From contig CAMDCA010000004.1 of the NCBI GenBank assembly GCA_945889645.1, positions 1 through 64,000 on the forward strand: a DNA stretch of 64,000 nt, written 5' to 3'. Each line of letters starts with the position of its first letter. Position 1 is the first letter of the stretch. This document shows, piece by piece, positions 19,789-30,847 of this stretch. Below the pieces are notes generated by a model, which was not told the origin of the DNA, did not search any database, and was given only the letters and a program-made list of their open reading frames with translations. This stretch comes from Rhizobium sp. Q54 (GTDB lineage Bacteria; Pseudomonadota; Alphaproteobacteria; UBA2966; CAIVPW01). The position numbers and the translations under genes were made by a program.

Positions 19789-20928
19789 CTAGGGCGTGAC
19801 GGTTCCCTTGGGCACGCCGAGCGGGCCCTTCGGAGTTCCCTGCACGCCACCGCCTCCCCCACCGCCTTGGCCGAGGCCGCGGGCCTGGGCGACCGCCGCC
19901 TGGCAGGCCTGGTCCATGGTCTTGAAGAACAGGCGCCATGTGCCGTCGGGCAGGCGCACGACGGAGGGGTCGGCGGCCAAACCTTGGTACTGCAAGCGGG
20001 TGCCGGTCTCGTCGGTCCAGGTGCGGCCGCCGTCGGCCGAGATGCGGCTGGTCATGCCGCCCTGGCCGTTGAAGAGCAGGCGCACGCGGCCATCGTCGAG
20101 TGCCATCAGTTCGGGGATGCCGCCGTCTCCAAGAGTGGCGACCTGGCTGAAGTGAAGTCCATCGTCGGCGCGGGCGATGACCATTTCGCGCGTCATGGCG
20201 CGTGCCACGGCAAGCAGCCAGCTACCGTCGGCGAGGCGCACGACGGACGGATCGGTGCCACCCGGCGTCTCGAACACTTTGCCTTCGGGCGTGAAGTGGA
20301 TGCCATCTTCGGACACCGCGGCGAAGAACGGACTGGCGGCGCCCGGCGCCAAGACCTGCGCGCCACGGAAGTTGCCTTCAAAGTAGTAGAGGCGCACGCG
20401 CCCGTCGGGCAGCGCCACCGCGTCGGGATCGACGGCGTTCTGATTGAACGCGCCGCCGATGAGCACCTCGTCGCCGCGCTCCCACACGTCGTCGTGCGTG
20501 CGGGCGCGGAAGATGCCGTGCCGCTCACCGCCGCCGACGTAATAGAAGAACAGCCCGGTACGGAAGAAGACAGCGTCCGGCACCGATGCCTGTACCAATG
20601 CGACGCCGCCGTCGACGCGGAACGTCATGCCATCGGTGCTAACGGCGGTGCGGGTGTCGTCACAGCGCGGCCCGACGGCGGCCACTGCACCACCACCGGC
20701 AGCGCCGCCACCGCCTGGACCGCCTTGGGCGCCAAGCTGGCCGCCGCCCTTGAGATTGCCGAGTGGCGGCAGCGTTCCGGCCGGCGCGTTGCCGAGCGGC
20801 GGCGCTCCCTGGGCCTGGCCCTGGGCCTGGCCCTTCGGCACGACCTGGGCCGGAGTCTGCTGCTGCGCCAGCGCCGCGGCCGCGAAGGCGGCAACGACGA
20901 TTGCTGCTGCGGCCGAGGCGAAGCGCAT
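19789..20928 (-). CDS. Secreted sialidase/glycosidase-like (beta-propeller) protein
   Basis: Signal peptide; repeated DPSVVRLADGSW / RISADGGRTWTDE motifs. Confidence 0.7.
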   Translation of the reverse strand: MRFASAAAAIVVAAFAAAALAQQQTPAQVVPKGQAQGQAQGAPPLGNAPAGTLPPLGNLKGGGQLGAQGGPGGGGAAGGGAVAAVGPRCDDTRTAVSTDGMTFRVDGGVALVQASVPDAVFFRTGLFFYYVGGGERHGIFRARTHDDVWERGDEVLIGGAFNQNAVDPDAVALPDGRVRLYYFEGNFRGAQVLAPGAASPFFAAVSEDGIHFTPEGKVFETPGGTDPSVVRLADGSWLLAVARAMTREMVIARADDGLHFSQVATLGDGGIPELMALDDGRVRLLFNGQGGMTSRISADGGRTWTDETGTRLQYQGLAADPSVVRLPDGTWRLFFKTMDQACQAAVAQARGLGQGGGGGGGVQGTPKGPLGVPKGTVTP

Positions 20929-21584
20929 CAGGCGGCGGGGTTGGCGGCGCACTGCGCCAGGAGCAGATCGACCTTGTCGCGCCAGCGCCGCGACAGCGCG
21001 GATTCATTCTTCAAGCGCTGCAGGCGCTGCGGCGTCGCCTCGTTGCCGTACAGAACCTCGACGGCTTCGAGCAGCGGGACGGTGCCGGTGCGTTCACGGT
21101 GGAACTCGTCGCCGGCCTGCACGTCGCCTTCTTTCAGCACGCGTAGGTACATGCCCATGCGGCGGCTGGCCAGGAAACGATCGGGAAAATTCTTGTCACC
21201 GAAACGCAGACCGAGAGTCGCGCACGGCGCGCGTGCCTGGGTGACCTCGAGCAGTGCATGACCGGCGCGATACAGATCGCCGATGCGCACATCGGTCTCG
21301 TGCAGCGCAGCGACGGTGAGGTTCTCGCCGAAGAATCCGGGCGCCAGGTCGTCGCGATGTTCCTCGCGCCGCCAGACGGCGTAGTGGTCGGCGGAGTACA
21401 CGTAGACCGCATTGTCGGGTCCGCCGTGCGCCTTCTGGTTGCCCTGGGCGTCGCCGATGACGCCGGAGAAGCCAATGCTCACCGGACCGCTGACGTGGCT
21501 TTTTTCGATGCCGGAATAGAACGACCTGCCGCGGCCGTCGTGCATCTCGCGCAGGCCGCCGACGTTCACAGCAACAATGCGCAT
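20928..21584 (-). CDS. MOSC domain-containing protein
   Basis: GDAQGNQKAHGGPDNAVYVYSADHYAVW; GFFGENLTV; QARAPCATLGLRFGD. Confidence 0.9.
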   Translation of the reverse strand: MRIVAVNVGGLREMHDGRGRSFYSGIEKSHVSGPVSIGFSGVIGDAQGNQKAHGGPDNAVYVYSADHYAVWRREEHRDDLAPGFFGENLTVAALHETDVRIGDLYRAGHALLEVTQARAPCATLGLRFGDKNFPDRFLASRRMGMYLRVLKEGDVQAGDEFHRERTGTVPLLEAVEVLYGNEATPQRLQRLKNESALSRRWRDKVDLLLAQCAANPAA

Positions 21585-21611
21585 GGGGAAATTTGTGCCT
21601 TTGCGGCCGTG

Positions 21612-21794
21612 TCAGTGGCCGGCGACCTTGCTGCCCTGCTTGAGCACGAAACGACGGTCGCAATATGGGCAGTCGATGTGGGGTTGCTGGCCCATCGTCA
21701 GATAGACCTTGGGGTGCCCACCGAGGCCATTGCCGTCGCAAACGACGGTAGGGGAATCGGACAAGACGATCTCGGGTGCGTCGGTCGTGTTCAT
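21612..21794 (-). CDS. Zinc-finger (zf-CHCC type) small protein
   Basis: VVCDGNGLGGHPKVYLTMGQQPHIDCPYCDRRFVL. Confidence 0.88.
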   Translation of the reverse strand: MNTTDAPEIVLSDSPTVVCDGNGLGGHPKVYLTMGQQPHIDCPYCDRRFVLKQGSKVAGH

Positions 21795-21927
21795 GAGGCT
21801 ACCGGAATGGCCGGATAGTAGCGGCAGCGGCCGCGGAGCGGTAGCGCGCCGGGCGAACCACAGCCGCGCTGGCGTTGAACCTTGGCTACCGCAGGGGCGA
21901 GACGCACGCTATGGTGCCGCCCTCAGC

Positions 21928-22004
21928 GCGCCCGTAGCTCAGTGGATTAGAGCACTGGCCTCCGAAGCCAGGGGTCGCAGGTTCGAGTCCTGCCGGGCGC
22001 GCCA
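21928..22004 (+). tRNA. tRNA-Arg (anticodon CCG)
   Basis: Cloverleaf: acceptor GCGCCCG/CGGGCGC, anticodon arm CTGGC-CTCCGAA-GCCAG, T arm GGTTCGAGTCC, encoded CCA. Confidence 0.97.
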
Positions 22005-22036
22005 CTTTTTCTGACACGGCCCGGCGGAACGCGGCG

Positions 22037-22240
22037 TTACTCTTTGTCGACGCCCGGCGCGGCGTCGGCGTCCGGAGACGCCTCGGGCTCGTCATCGACG
22101 CCATCCATCGTACCGATGGGAGCGCCGGTCTCACCGCTGGCTTTGCGGGCTTCCTTGGCCTTTTTCTTCTCTTCCGCCTTGGCCGCTTTCTTGCGATCGC
22201 GTTCCTGGCGTTCAAACCGATAGTTGGGCTTGCGTGGCAT
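22037..22240 (-). CDS. Small lysine-rich conserved hypothetical protein
   Basis: MPRKPNYRFERQERDRKKAAKAEEKKKAKEARK. Confidence 0.7.
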   Translation of the reverse strand: MPRKPNYRFERQERDRKKAAKAEEKKKAKEARKASGETGAPIGTMDGVDDEPEASPDADAAPGVDKE

Positions 22241-22298
22241 GCCACCCTCCTGGCCCCTTGCGGCGGCCGGCTGCACCGGGGGATTCGTCGTCACCCTA

Positions 22299-22322
22299 CC
22301 CTCCCCCGCGTACGGGGGAGGG
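22299..22322. repeat. REP-like hairpin CCCTCCCCCG-CGTA-CGGGGGAGGG
   Basis: 10-bp perfect inverted repeat, followed by a second CTCCCCGCGAACGGGGA hairpin. Confidence 0.85.
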
Positions 22323-22365
22323 AACTAAGTGAACTCTCCCCGCGAACGGGGATGAGTTGTTGGCG

Positions 22366-23616
<1,251 letters not shown>

Positions 23617-23886
23617 TAAAGTAAAAGTCTTTCTGCAGCCCGCGCGGCAGGGATTGCCGACGATCGGACACTTGTGGCGAGAGGTCCGCGCGCAACGCGA
23701 CCCTGGCCGGGAGATCAAAGGAAACTCGGGATGGAGCGCTCAAAACTGTGAGCGCAACGCGCGATCGGCGAGGTACCTACTTGTACCCCACCGTCACAAA
23801 AAACACCCCACGTTCGAAGAACTTGGGGGCCGTTGGACCGGAGTACCGAGGTGTAGATGCTCTCTTCAGCCCAGAAAGTCAAGGGT

Positions 23887-24471
23887 TTAGGCGGGAGTGG
23901 GGACTCGCTCGTATTTCCACACGGTTGCAGGCGGCACGTTGCGCCACACCCGATCGATGGGCCGGCCCTGGATTCCGAGGGATTTTTGCATGCGCTCGGG
24001 GATCGGCGAATTGGGGCCATAGGTGAACTGCACGAAGAAGCCGCCTGGGCCGAGACAGCGGAACGCCGACCCGAGAATGCGGCGGCGCGTCAGCAGCGGC
24101 ATCGACAGCAACGGCAGGCTGGAAACCACCGCGCCGACCTGAGCCACGCCGAGCGCCTCGATGACCCGGTGACTGCGCGCGGCGTCGCCGCGTACCACCC
24201 GCACCGACGGGAACTTGGCTTCCAGGTGCCGGTGCAACTGCAGGTCGCGCTCGAGCACAATGAGGTCGTGCGGGTCGAGGCCGCATTCGAGGATCGCCTC
24301 GGTCACGGTGCCGGTGCCGCCGCCAAGCTCCAGGATCGGGGTGCGGTAGGCGTCGGCGGCCGGGCGCGCCATGGCGTGCGCCAGTTCACGGCCGGACGGG
24401 ATGACGCTGCCGACGCCGCGCGGATCGCGCAGCCAGCGGGCGAAGAACATCGCGCCGGAACCGTTGCCCAT
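23887..24471 (-). CDS. SAM-dependent (phospholipid-type) methyltransferase
   Basis: ILELGGGTGTVTEAIL; PSGRELAHAM; QFTYGPNSPIPE, PmtA-like. Confidence 0.82.
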   Translation of the reverse strand: MGNGSGAMFFARWLRDPRGVGSVIPSGRELAHAMARPAADAYRTPILELGGGTGTVTEAILECGLDPHDLIVLERDLQLHRHLEAKFPSVRVVRGDAARSHRVIEALGVAQVGAVVSSLPLLSMPLLTRRRILGSAFRCLGPGGFFVQFTYGPNSPIPERMQKSLGIQGRPIDRVWRNVPPATVWKYERVPTPA

Positions 24472-24495
24472 GGGTGCGTTCCTTCAGGCTGCGCC

Positions 24496-25458
24496 TCAGA
24501 AATGATAGCGCGCGCCGAACAATAGGTTGTGACTGGCGACCGCGGTTTCAAACGTGTCGCCGTTGGCGTCCTTCAGTTCGGGCGCCAGCGTGGCGAAATA
24601 GCGGTACGAGGCATCCAGCGACCAGCGCGCCGTCAGCGGATATTCGGCCCCTAAACCAAGCTGGTAGGCGAGCGTCCAGGCGGATGACGTAACGGACGTC
24701 ACGCCGCCGGCCACGACGTCCTGCATCTGGTGACGCGCAATGCCGGCGCCGCCCAGCAGGTACGGGTTGAACCGCCAGGCGAAATAGCCGGGGCCCCAAA
24801 CCACGTTGCCCATCAACGACATTGTCGAGATGGTGCCGGTCGCGGTCACCGGCACGCCGCCCGACGGCGTGACGGTGGACATGCCGAAGCCGCGCAGACC
24901 GAACTCGCCTTCGACGGCCAATGTGTTGCTGCGTGTGTTGCCAAGCGCAACGGTCAGCGCTGGACCGGCATCGTAGGCGTGCTCGTTGGCGACGTTGGCG
25001 CCGGTGTTGGTGGCCTCGCTGAGCGTCGCCATGCCGACGTTGCCGCTGAGGTACCAGCGGCTGGACAGCGGTGCCGAGGCTGCCAATGCAATGCGCGGCT
25101 GCTGCGGCACCGCGAGCGGCGTGGGCCGGGCCGTGACGATCTGCACCGGCGCGGGCGCCTGCACGGGAAGGCCGCTCGCCGTGGTCGCGGGACGCGGTGT
25201 CGGGGCGGCCTGAAGCGCCGCAGCGAAGGGATCCGGCCGGCCAAGCAGAGCGTTGACATCGTAGAGCGGGCCCGCACCGCCGGCAGGCGGCGCGGCAACC
25301 GCGGGCGTCTGCGGCAGGCCCCAGAAGCGGTCGGCGAACGCGTCGCGCTGCTGCAGCAACGGCGCCAAGTCATAGGCCGTCGGATTCGCCACCGCCGGCC
25401 CGCAAACCAGCGCGCCAAGCGCCACCGACCCGGCCAGAACAACCGCTCGCATTGTCAT
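24496..25458 (-). CDS. Outer membrane beta-barrel protein
   Basis: Signal peptide; C-terminal WSLDASYRYF...NLLFGARYHF. Confidence 0.82.
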   Translation of the reverse strand: MTMRAVVLAGSVALGALVCGPAVANPTAYDLAPLLQQRDAFADRFWGLPQTPAVAAPPAGGAGPLYDVNALLGRPDPFAAALQAAPTPRPATTASGLPVQAPAPVQIVTARPTPLAVPQQPRIALAASAPLSSRWYLSGNVGMATLSEATNTGANVANEHAYDAGPALTVALGNTRSNTLAVEGEFGLRGFGMSTVTPSGGVPVTATGTISTMSLMGNVVWGPGYFAWRFNPYLLGGAGIARHQMQDVVAGGVTSVTSSAWTLAYQLGLGAEYPLTARWSLDASYRYFATLAPELKDANGDTFETAVASHNLLFGARYHF

Positions 25459-25559
25459 TGAATCCCCCGGTACTCCCACCGGGGAAACAGACTACCAAAG
25501 CGTGTGGCCGGTGGCGACCGCCGCGGCAGGGGCAAGGTCAGGCCAGGGTCAGGCGGCGG

Positions 25560-26324
25560 TCAGGCCGTCGCCCAGGCGTGCCAGTCGCGCAGCAGGTCGA
25601 GGTCGATGTAAGGCTTGCCGCGGAAGTCTCCGGCCACGGCGCGCACCGGCTCGCCGGGCTCGCCGAAGCAATCGGCCACGGCGATGGCTTCGCCGAAGGT
25701 CTGGTAGTCGGTGTAGCTGGAGTAGGTGACGACCGTTGGAATGCCGGCGCCGAGCGCGGATTCCAATCCGTTGCGTGAGTCTTCGAGCGCCAGGCACTGA
25801 TTCGGATCGAGCCCGAGCTTGTCGAGCGTCCAGGTGTAGATGTCGGGCGCGGGTTTCTTTTTCGGCACGATATTGCCGGCGCCGATCGCTTTAAACCAAT
25901 CCATCCCGACGCCTTCGGGGCAGTGATTGATGAGCGCTGCGACGTTCGGCGCGCTGGTGGTGGTGGCAATGGCCAAGGTCACGCCGGCCGCGCGCGCCTC
26001 GCGCAGGATGCGGGCGACCCCGGTGCGGAGCGGAATCTCGCCGCCTTCCAGTGCCTTCACGTAGTTCGCGGTCTTGGCCTTGTGCAGTCCTTTGACCGTC
26101 TCGACGAAGGTCGCCTCGGGCAGGGCGGCCGGTCGGTCGGTGCGCAGGAAATGCGTGATGCGCTCGACGCCGCCGGTGACGCGCAGGAGCTCACGATACT
26201 TGTCGATGCTCCAGTTCCAGTCGTAGCCGTGCTCACGGAAGGTGCGGTTGAACGCGTGGCGGTGGGCTTCCTCGGTCTCCGCCAGGGTGCCGTCAACGTC
26301 CCAGATCAATGCTTGCAGCGTCAT
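25560..26324 (-). CDS. HAD-IA hydrolase, CbbY/phosphoglycolate phosphatase-like
   Basis: LIWDVDGTLAETEEAHRHAFN; KPAPDIYTWTLDKLGL; ALEDSRNGLESA. Confidence 0.9.
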   Translation of the reverse strand: MTLQALIWDVDGTLAETEEAHRHAFNRTFREHGYDWNWSIDKYRELLRVTGGVERITHFLRTDRPAALPEATFVETVKGLHKAKTANYVKALEGGEIPLRTGVARILREARAAGVTLAIATTTSAPNVAALINHCPEGVGMDWFKAIGAGNIVPKKKPAPDIYTWTLDKLGLDPNQCLALEDSRNGLESALGAGIPTVVTYSSYTDYQTFGEAIAVADCFGEPGEPVRAVAGDFRGKPYIDLDLLRDWHAWATA

Positions 26325-26369
26325 CGTAAACTCGATGCGTAGGTTGGGGCGCGGAGATTACACTAGGTC

Positions 26370-26858
26370 GTGGCGCAACTTCTGCCCCTCCCCGTGGAAC
26401 CAGAGTCGATCCCGTCGCCGGACGGTGCGGCCCTGGCGCGCGGCGTCGCGCGAGTGTTCCACGACTTGGGCTATAGCGTGCTGCTGGAGTTCCCACTCGG
26501 CATCGCCCGGCGCGTTGACGTGATGGGCCTGGCACGCGACGGGCGGATGGCGGTCGCGGAGGTAAAGAGTTGCCTCGCCGACTTCCGCGCCGACAGGAAG
26601 TGGACCGAGTACCTGGCGTTCTGCGACGCGTTCTACTTCGCCGTGCCAGAGACGTTTCCGCGCGCCGTGCTGCCGGCGGACAGCGGATTGATCATCGCCG
26701 ACCGTTTCGGCGGCCAGGTGGTGCGCCCAGCCGTTGCGGCCAGGCCGATCGCTGCGGCACGCCGCAAGGCCCTGACGTTGCGCTTCGCGCGCACTGCCGC
26801 CTTCCGCCTGAGCAACACGTTCGATCCGGGCCTGCCGCTGGTGCAGGACCTCGAATAG
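26370..26858 (+). CDS. MmcB-family DNA repair protein
   Basis: ARRVDVMGLARDGRMAVAEVKSCLADFRADRKWTEYLAFCDAFYFAV; GTG start. Confidence 0.85.
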   Translation: MAQLLPLPVEPESIPSPDGAALARGVARVFHDLGYSVLLEFPLGIARRVDVMGLARDGRMAVAEVKSCLADFRADRKWTEYLAFCDAFYFAVPETFPRAVLPADSGLIIADRFGGQVVRPAVAARPIAAARRKALTLRFARTAAFRLSNTFDPGLPLVQDLE

Positions 26859-26859
26859 G

Positions 26860-27846
26860 TCAGCGGTACGGGTTGTCCTTGGACAGGAAGTCCTGGACGT
26901 AGGCGCGCACGCCGTCTTCGAGTGAGTTGAAGGCGCGCGTGTAGCCGGCGGCGCGCAGGCGCCGCATCGGCGCTTCCGTGAAGTATTGGTACTTGCCGCG
27001 GATCGCCTCCGGCGTGTCGATGTACTCGATGTTCGCCTTGGCCTTGAGCGCGCTGAACACCGCAGTCGCCAGATCCTTGAAGCTGCGCGCTTTGCCGGTA
27101 CCGAGGTTGAACAGGCCCGACACCTTCGGGTGATCGAGGAACCACAGCACCACATCGACGACGTCGTCAATGTAGATGAAGTCGCGCGTCTGCGCCCCGT
27201 CGGCGACGCCGTCGCGGTGCGAGCGGAACAGCACCACCGGCTTGCCGGCCGATGCCGCGCCCCAGGCTTGGTGGACGACGCTGCGCTGCGCCGCCTTGTG
27301 ATACTCGTTCGGGCCGTAGACGTTGAAGAACTTGAAGCCGACCCACTGTGGCGGCGCGTTGGTGCCGGAGGCGATCAGGCGCGCGGCCCGGCGATCGAAC
27401 AGGTGCTTCGACCAGCCGTAGGCGTTGAGGGGGCGCAGCTTGCCCAGCTCCGACGGATCGTCGGCGTCGTCGAAGCCCTGGGCGCCGTCGCCGTAGGTCG
27501 CGGCTGACGACGCGTACAGCAGGCGCACGCTGTGCAGCGCGCACCACTCCCACACGGCGAGCGAGAACAAATAGTTGTTCTCCAGCAGCAGGCCGACGTT
27601 GGTCTCGGTCGTCGAACTGATGGCGCCCATGTGGATGATGGCTTCGACGGCTTTTTCGTTGCCGCGCAGGAAATCGAACAGGCCTTCCGGCGGCACGACG
27701 GCCGCCAGCTCACGGGCGGCGAGATTCTGCCAGCGCTCGTCGGACGCCATGCGGTCGCACACCACGATGTCGGTGTGGCGGCGCGCCTCGAGCGCCGCGA
27801 CGATGTTCGAGCCGATAAATCCGGCCCCGCCCGTGACGATGATCAC
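26860..27846 (-). CDS. rfaD: ADP-glyceromanno-heptose 6-epimerase
   Basis: IIVTGGAGFIGSNIVAALE; FFNVYGPNEYHKAAQRSVVHQ; GTG start. Confidence 0.95.
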   Translation of the reverse strand: MIIVTGGAGFIGSNIVAALEARRHTDIVVCDRMASDERWQNLAARELAAVVPPEGLFDFLRGNEKAVEAIIHMGAISSTTETNVGLLLENNYLFSLAVWEWCALHSVRLLYASSAATYGDGAQGFDDADDPSELGKLRPLNAYGWSKHLFDRRAARLIASGTNAPPQWVGFKFFNVYGPNEYHKAAQRSVVHQAWGAASAGKPVVLFRSHRDGVADGAQTRDFIYIDDVVDVVLWFLDHPKVSGLFNLGTGKARSFKDLATAVFSALKAKANIEYIDTPEAIRGKYQYFTEAPMRRLRAAGYTRAFNSLEDGVRAYVQDFLSKDNPYR

Positions 27847-27853
27847 GGCGTGC

Positions 27854-29338
27854 CTAGCCGCGGCCGCCGCCGGTGGCGGCGCCGATGCGGCGAACGATGT
27901 TGGTGGAACTGGCACCCGGCACCAGGTTGGCAAGGACGACGCGGCCGCCCCACGCACGCACCAAGTCGGCGCCGACCACGGTGGCGACGGTGTAGTCGGC
28001 GCCCTTGACCAGCACGTCGGGGCGCAGTGTTTCGATCAGGCGCAGCGGCGTGTCGTCGTCGAACGGGACGACGAGATCGACCACGGCGAAGGACGCGAGC
28101 ACCGTGGCGCGCGCCGCTTCATCGAGGATCGGGCGCGACTCGCCCTTCAGCCGGCGCACGGAGGAGTCGGTGTTGAGGCCGACCACCAGCCGGCTGGCAG
28201 CGGCGCGGGCCTGGGTGAGCAGCGAGACGTGGCCGGGATGGACGAGATCAAAGCAGCCGTTGGTGAACGCAACGGTCTCGCCGTTGCGGCGCCAGCGCTG
28301 CACGCGATCAAGGGCGCCGGCGAGGTCGACCACCTTGTCGTCGGCGGCGAGCAGGTCGCGCGCATAGAGCGCTTCGAGAACTTCTGTGTGACCGGCGACG
28401 GCGGTGCCGATCTTGCCGACGACGATCCCGGCCGCGACGTTGGCGAGCTCCGCCGCCTGCACCAGCGTCGCGCCGGCAGCCAGCGCGGCGGCGAGGGTCG
28501 CGACGACGGTGTCGCCGGCGCCGGAGACGTCGAATACCTCGCGCGCGCGCACGCGCAGGTGAACGGGGTCGCGGTTGCGCTCGACGACGGTCATGCCGGC
28601 GGCGCCGCGCGTCGCGACGATCGCGCCGACATCTGAATTGGCCATGGCGACCCGCGCCGCGGCGACGACCGCGTTGTCATCGCCCACCGGCATGCCGGTC
28701 GCGGCGGCGAGTTCGCTGGCGTTCGGCGTAAGCACCGCCGCGCCCGCATAGCGGTGGAAGTCCTTGCCCTTTGGATCGACGAGGACGGGAATCTTGGCGG
28801 CCTTGGCCTGGGCGAGCGCTTTGGCGAGAACCGGCGCGCTGATCACGCCCTTGGCGTAGTCGGACACGATGATGGCGCCGGCGCCTTTGCTGCCCTGCTC
28901 GATGCCGGCCAGCAGTCCGGTCGCGGCGGCGGCGCTCGGTGCCGACGAAACTTCGCGATCAGCGCGCAGGAGTTGCTGGCTGCCGCCGATGTAGCGGGTC
29001 TTTTCGGTGGTGACGCGGCCGTGCTCGACCACGACGTGCGGCTCAAGCCCCATGAGGCCGGCAAGCTGGGTCTGCAGCGCGGTCCCGGCAGCGTCGTCGC
29101 CGCGCAGGCCGACCAGCGCCGCGGCCGCGCCCAACGCCGCGACGTTGCGCGCGACGTTGGCAGCACCGCCGACCATCGTCGTCTCGGAGTGCACGCGCAC
29201 GACGGGGATCGGCGCTTCGGGCGAGATGCGCTCGACCGCGCCGGAGACGAAGCGGTCGAGCATGACGTCGCCGACCACGAGCACGCGCGCCTGCGGCAGG
29301 GCGTCGAGCACACCGGCGAGCGCGGAAGGATCAGTCAT
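27854..29338 (-). CDS. hldE: Bifunctional heptose-7-phosphate kinase / heptose-1-phosphate adenylyltransferase
   Basis: VVGDVMLDRFVSGAVERISPEAPIPV; DVSGAGDTVVATLA; FTNGCFDLVHPGHVSLL. Confidence 0.96.
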   Translation of the reverse strand: MTDPSALAGVLDALPQARVLVVGDVMLDRFVSGAVERISPEAPIPVVRVHSETTMVGGAANVARNVAALGAAAALVGLRGDDAAGTALQTQLAGLMGLEPHVVVEHGRVTTEKTRYIGGSQQLLRADREVSSAPSAAAATGLLAGIEQGSKGAGAIIVSDYAKGVISAPVLAKALAQAKAAKIPVLVDPKGKDFHRYAGAAVLTPNASELAAATGMPVGDDNAVVAAARVAMANSDVGAIVATRGAAGMTVVERNRDPVHLRVRAREVFDVSGAGDTVVATLAAALAAGATLVQAAELANVAAGIVVGKIGTAVAGHTEVLEALYARDLLAADDKVVDLAGALDRVQRWRRNGETVAFTNGCFDLVHPGHVSLLTQARAAASRLVVGLNTDSSVRRLKGESRPILDEAARATVLASFAVVDLVVPFDDDTPLRLIETLRPDVLVKGADYTVATVVGADLVRAWGGRVVLANLVPGASSTNIVRRIGAATGGGRG

Positions 29339-29365
29339 GTGGTCGGCGCGCCTCCCGGCAGGGCC

Positions 29366-29953
29366 TTACACCAGCCCCAGATTGCGCTCGAGCGCGCCGC
29401 ACAGGACCTGGCCGAGGAAGATGTGCATTTCCTGGATGCGGGCCGAGTTGGTGCTGGGCACGACGAGCAGCGGATCGGCCAGGCCGATCATCTTGCCGCC
29501 GCTACCACCGGCGAGGCCGGTGGCCACCATGCCGAGCTCCTTTGCCGCCTCCAGCGCCTTGATGACGTTGAGCGAGTTGCCCGACGTCGAGATGCCGAAC
29601 GCCACGTCGCCTTTGCGGCCGATGGCCTGCAGCTGGCGAACGAAGACGTGTTCGGGGCCGAAGTCGTTGACTGTAGCGGTGATCACCGAAGTGTCGGTGG
29701 TGAGGGCGACCGCACCGAGCGGCTTGCGGTCCTTCGAGTACTTCACCACCAATTCGGCGGCGAGGTGCTGGGCGTCACCGGCGCTGCCGCCGTTGCCGAA
29801 GAACAGGATCTTGCCGCCCTTGGCGAGCGAGTCGGTGCAGGCGCGCACCATCTGGCTGAAGGGCTCGGCGACCTTGGCCAACAACGCGTTGACGACGGCC
29901 GCGTGTTCCGCGTGTTCGCTCCGCAGGTAGGCCATTGCGTCGAAGTTGGTCAC
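29366..29953 (-). CDS. gmhA: Sedoheptulose 7-phosphate isomerase (SIS domain)
   Basis: FFGNGGSAGDAQHLAAELV; GISTSGNSLNVIKAL. Confidence 0.94.
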   Translation of the reverse strand: MTNFDAMAYLRSEHAEHAAVVNALLAKVAEPFSQMVRACTDSLAKGGKILFFGNGGSAGDAQHLAAELVVKYSKDRKPLGAVALTTDTSVITATVNDFGPEHVFVRQLQAIGRKGDVAFGISTSGNSLNVIKALEAAKELGMVATGLAGGSGGKMIGLADPLLVVPSTNSARIQEMHIFLGQVLCGALERNLGLV

Positions 29954-30059
29954 TTCTCCCGTCCCTTTGCTCGAGAGTTGGCTGCGCGCGAAGCCTTGGC
30001 GGCTCGGGCCGCCTTCCTGTGCTTGAAGAATGCGGTCGGGGCAAGCGTTTCTTGGCCGC

Positions 30060-30085
30060 GCCCTGGGGCAAAGCCCCGCCAGGGC
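30060..30085. repeat. Inverted repeat GCCCTGG-GGC-AAA-GCC-CCG-CCAGGGC
   Basis: Palindrome in the gmhA/phosphatase intergenic region. Confidence 0.6.
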
Positions 30086-30826
30086 TCAACCACCCTCGGT
30101 CCGCATGATACGCCGCTCGGACCCCGCCAGCACGACACCGGAAAGGTGGCCGGTGGCAAAGGCTCCGGTATCGAGGCTGATGCGGGTTGGCGCCAGGATC
30201 GCCTGGCGCATGGGGGTGTGCCCGTGCACGACCACCTTGCCGAAGTCCTGGTCCGAATCGAGGAACTCCTCGCGGATCCACAACAGGTCGTCGCGGCTTT
30301 GGTATTTGAGCGGAATGCCGGGGCGAACGCCCGCATGTACGAAAGCGTAGTCGCCAAACGCCGATTGCAGGGGAAGGCGGCGCAGGAACGCGAGATGCGA
30401 CTTCGGCATCGCTTTGAGCAGACGCGCGCGCATGGGTTCGGGTTCGAGCGTGGCATCGACGCCATAGCTGGCGACGGTGGCCTTGCCACCGTTGTGCAGC
30501 CAGTGGCGGCCGTGCTGGGGATCATCGAGGAAGTTGAGCAGCAGGTCTTCGTGATTGCCTAGCAGGCAGACGACCTCGAAGCCCGGCGGCGGGGCGGCCA
30601 CGAGGATGTCGAGCACGCCCTTGGACTCAGGACCGCGATCGACATAGTCGCCGAGGTACACCAGGACGTTCTTGGCCGGCACCGGCCGCGCCTCGTGCGC
30701 ATCGAGCTCGATCAGCCGCAGCAGGCGCCGCAGCAAATCGGCGCGGCCATGCACGTCGCCGATGGCGTAGACGCGCGTGCCGTCGGGCACGCGGGGCGGA
30801 GCATTGCGGACTTCGTCAGCGTACAC
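30086..30826 (-). CDS. Metallophosphoesterase, serine/threonine phosphatase-like
   Basis: VYAIGDVHGRADLLRRLL; YLGDYVDRGPES; LLGNHEDL. Confidence 0.92.
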   Translation of the reverse strand: MYADEVRNAPPRVPDGTRVYAIGDVHGRADLLRRLLRLIELDAHEARPVPAKNVLVYLGDYVDRGPESKGVLDILVAAPPPGFEVVCLLGNHEDLLLNFLDDPQHGRHWLHNGGKATVASYGVDATLEPEPMRARLLKAMPKSHLAFLRRLPLQSAFGDYAFVHAGVRPGIPLKYQSRDDLLWIREEFLDSDQDFGKVVVHGHTPMRQAILAPTRISLDTGAFATGHLSGVVLAGSERRIMRTEGG

Positions 30827-30847
30827 GACGGCCGCCGCCGAACGCCG

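Noticed and set aside
28754-30562. 602-aa + strand ORF opposite hldE/gmhA
   Set aside because: Antisense shadow ORF; Ala/Gly/Arg/His-rich with no motif.
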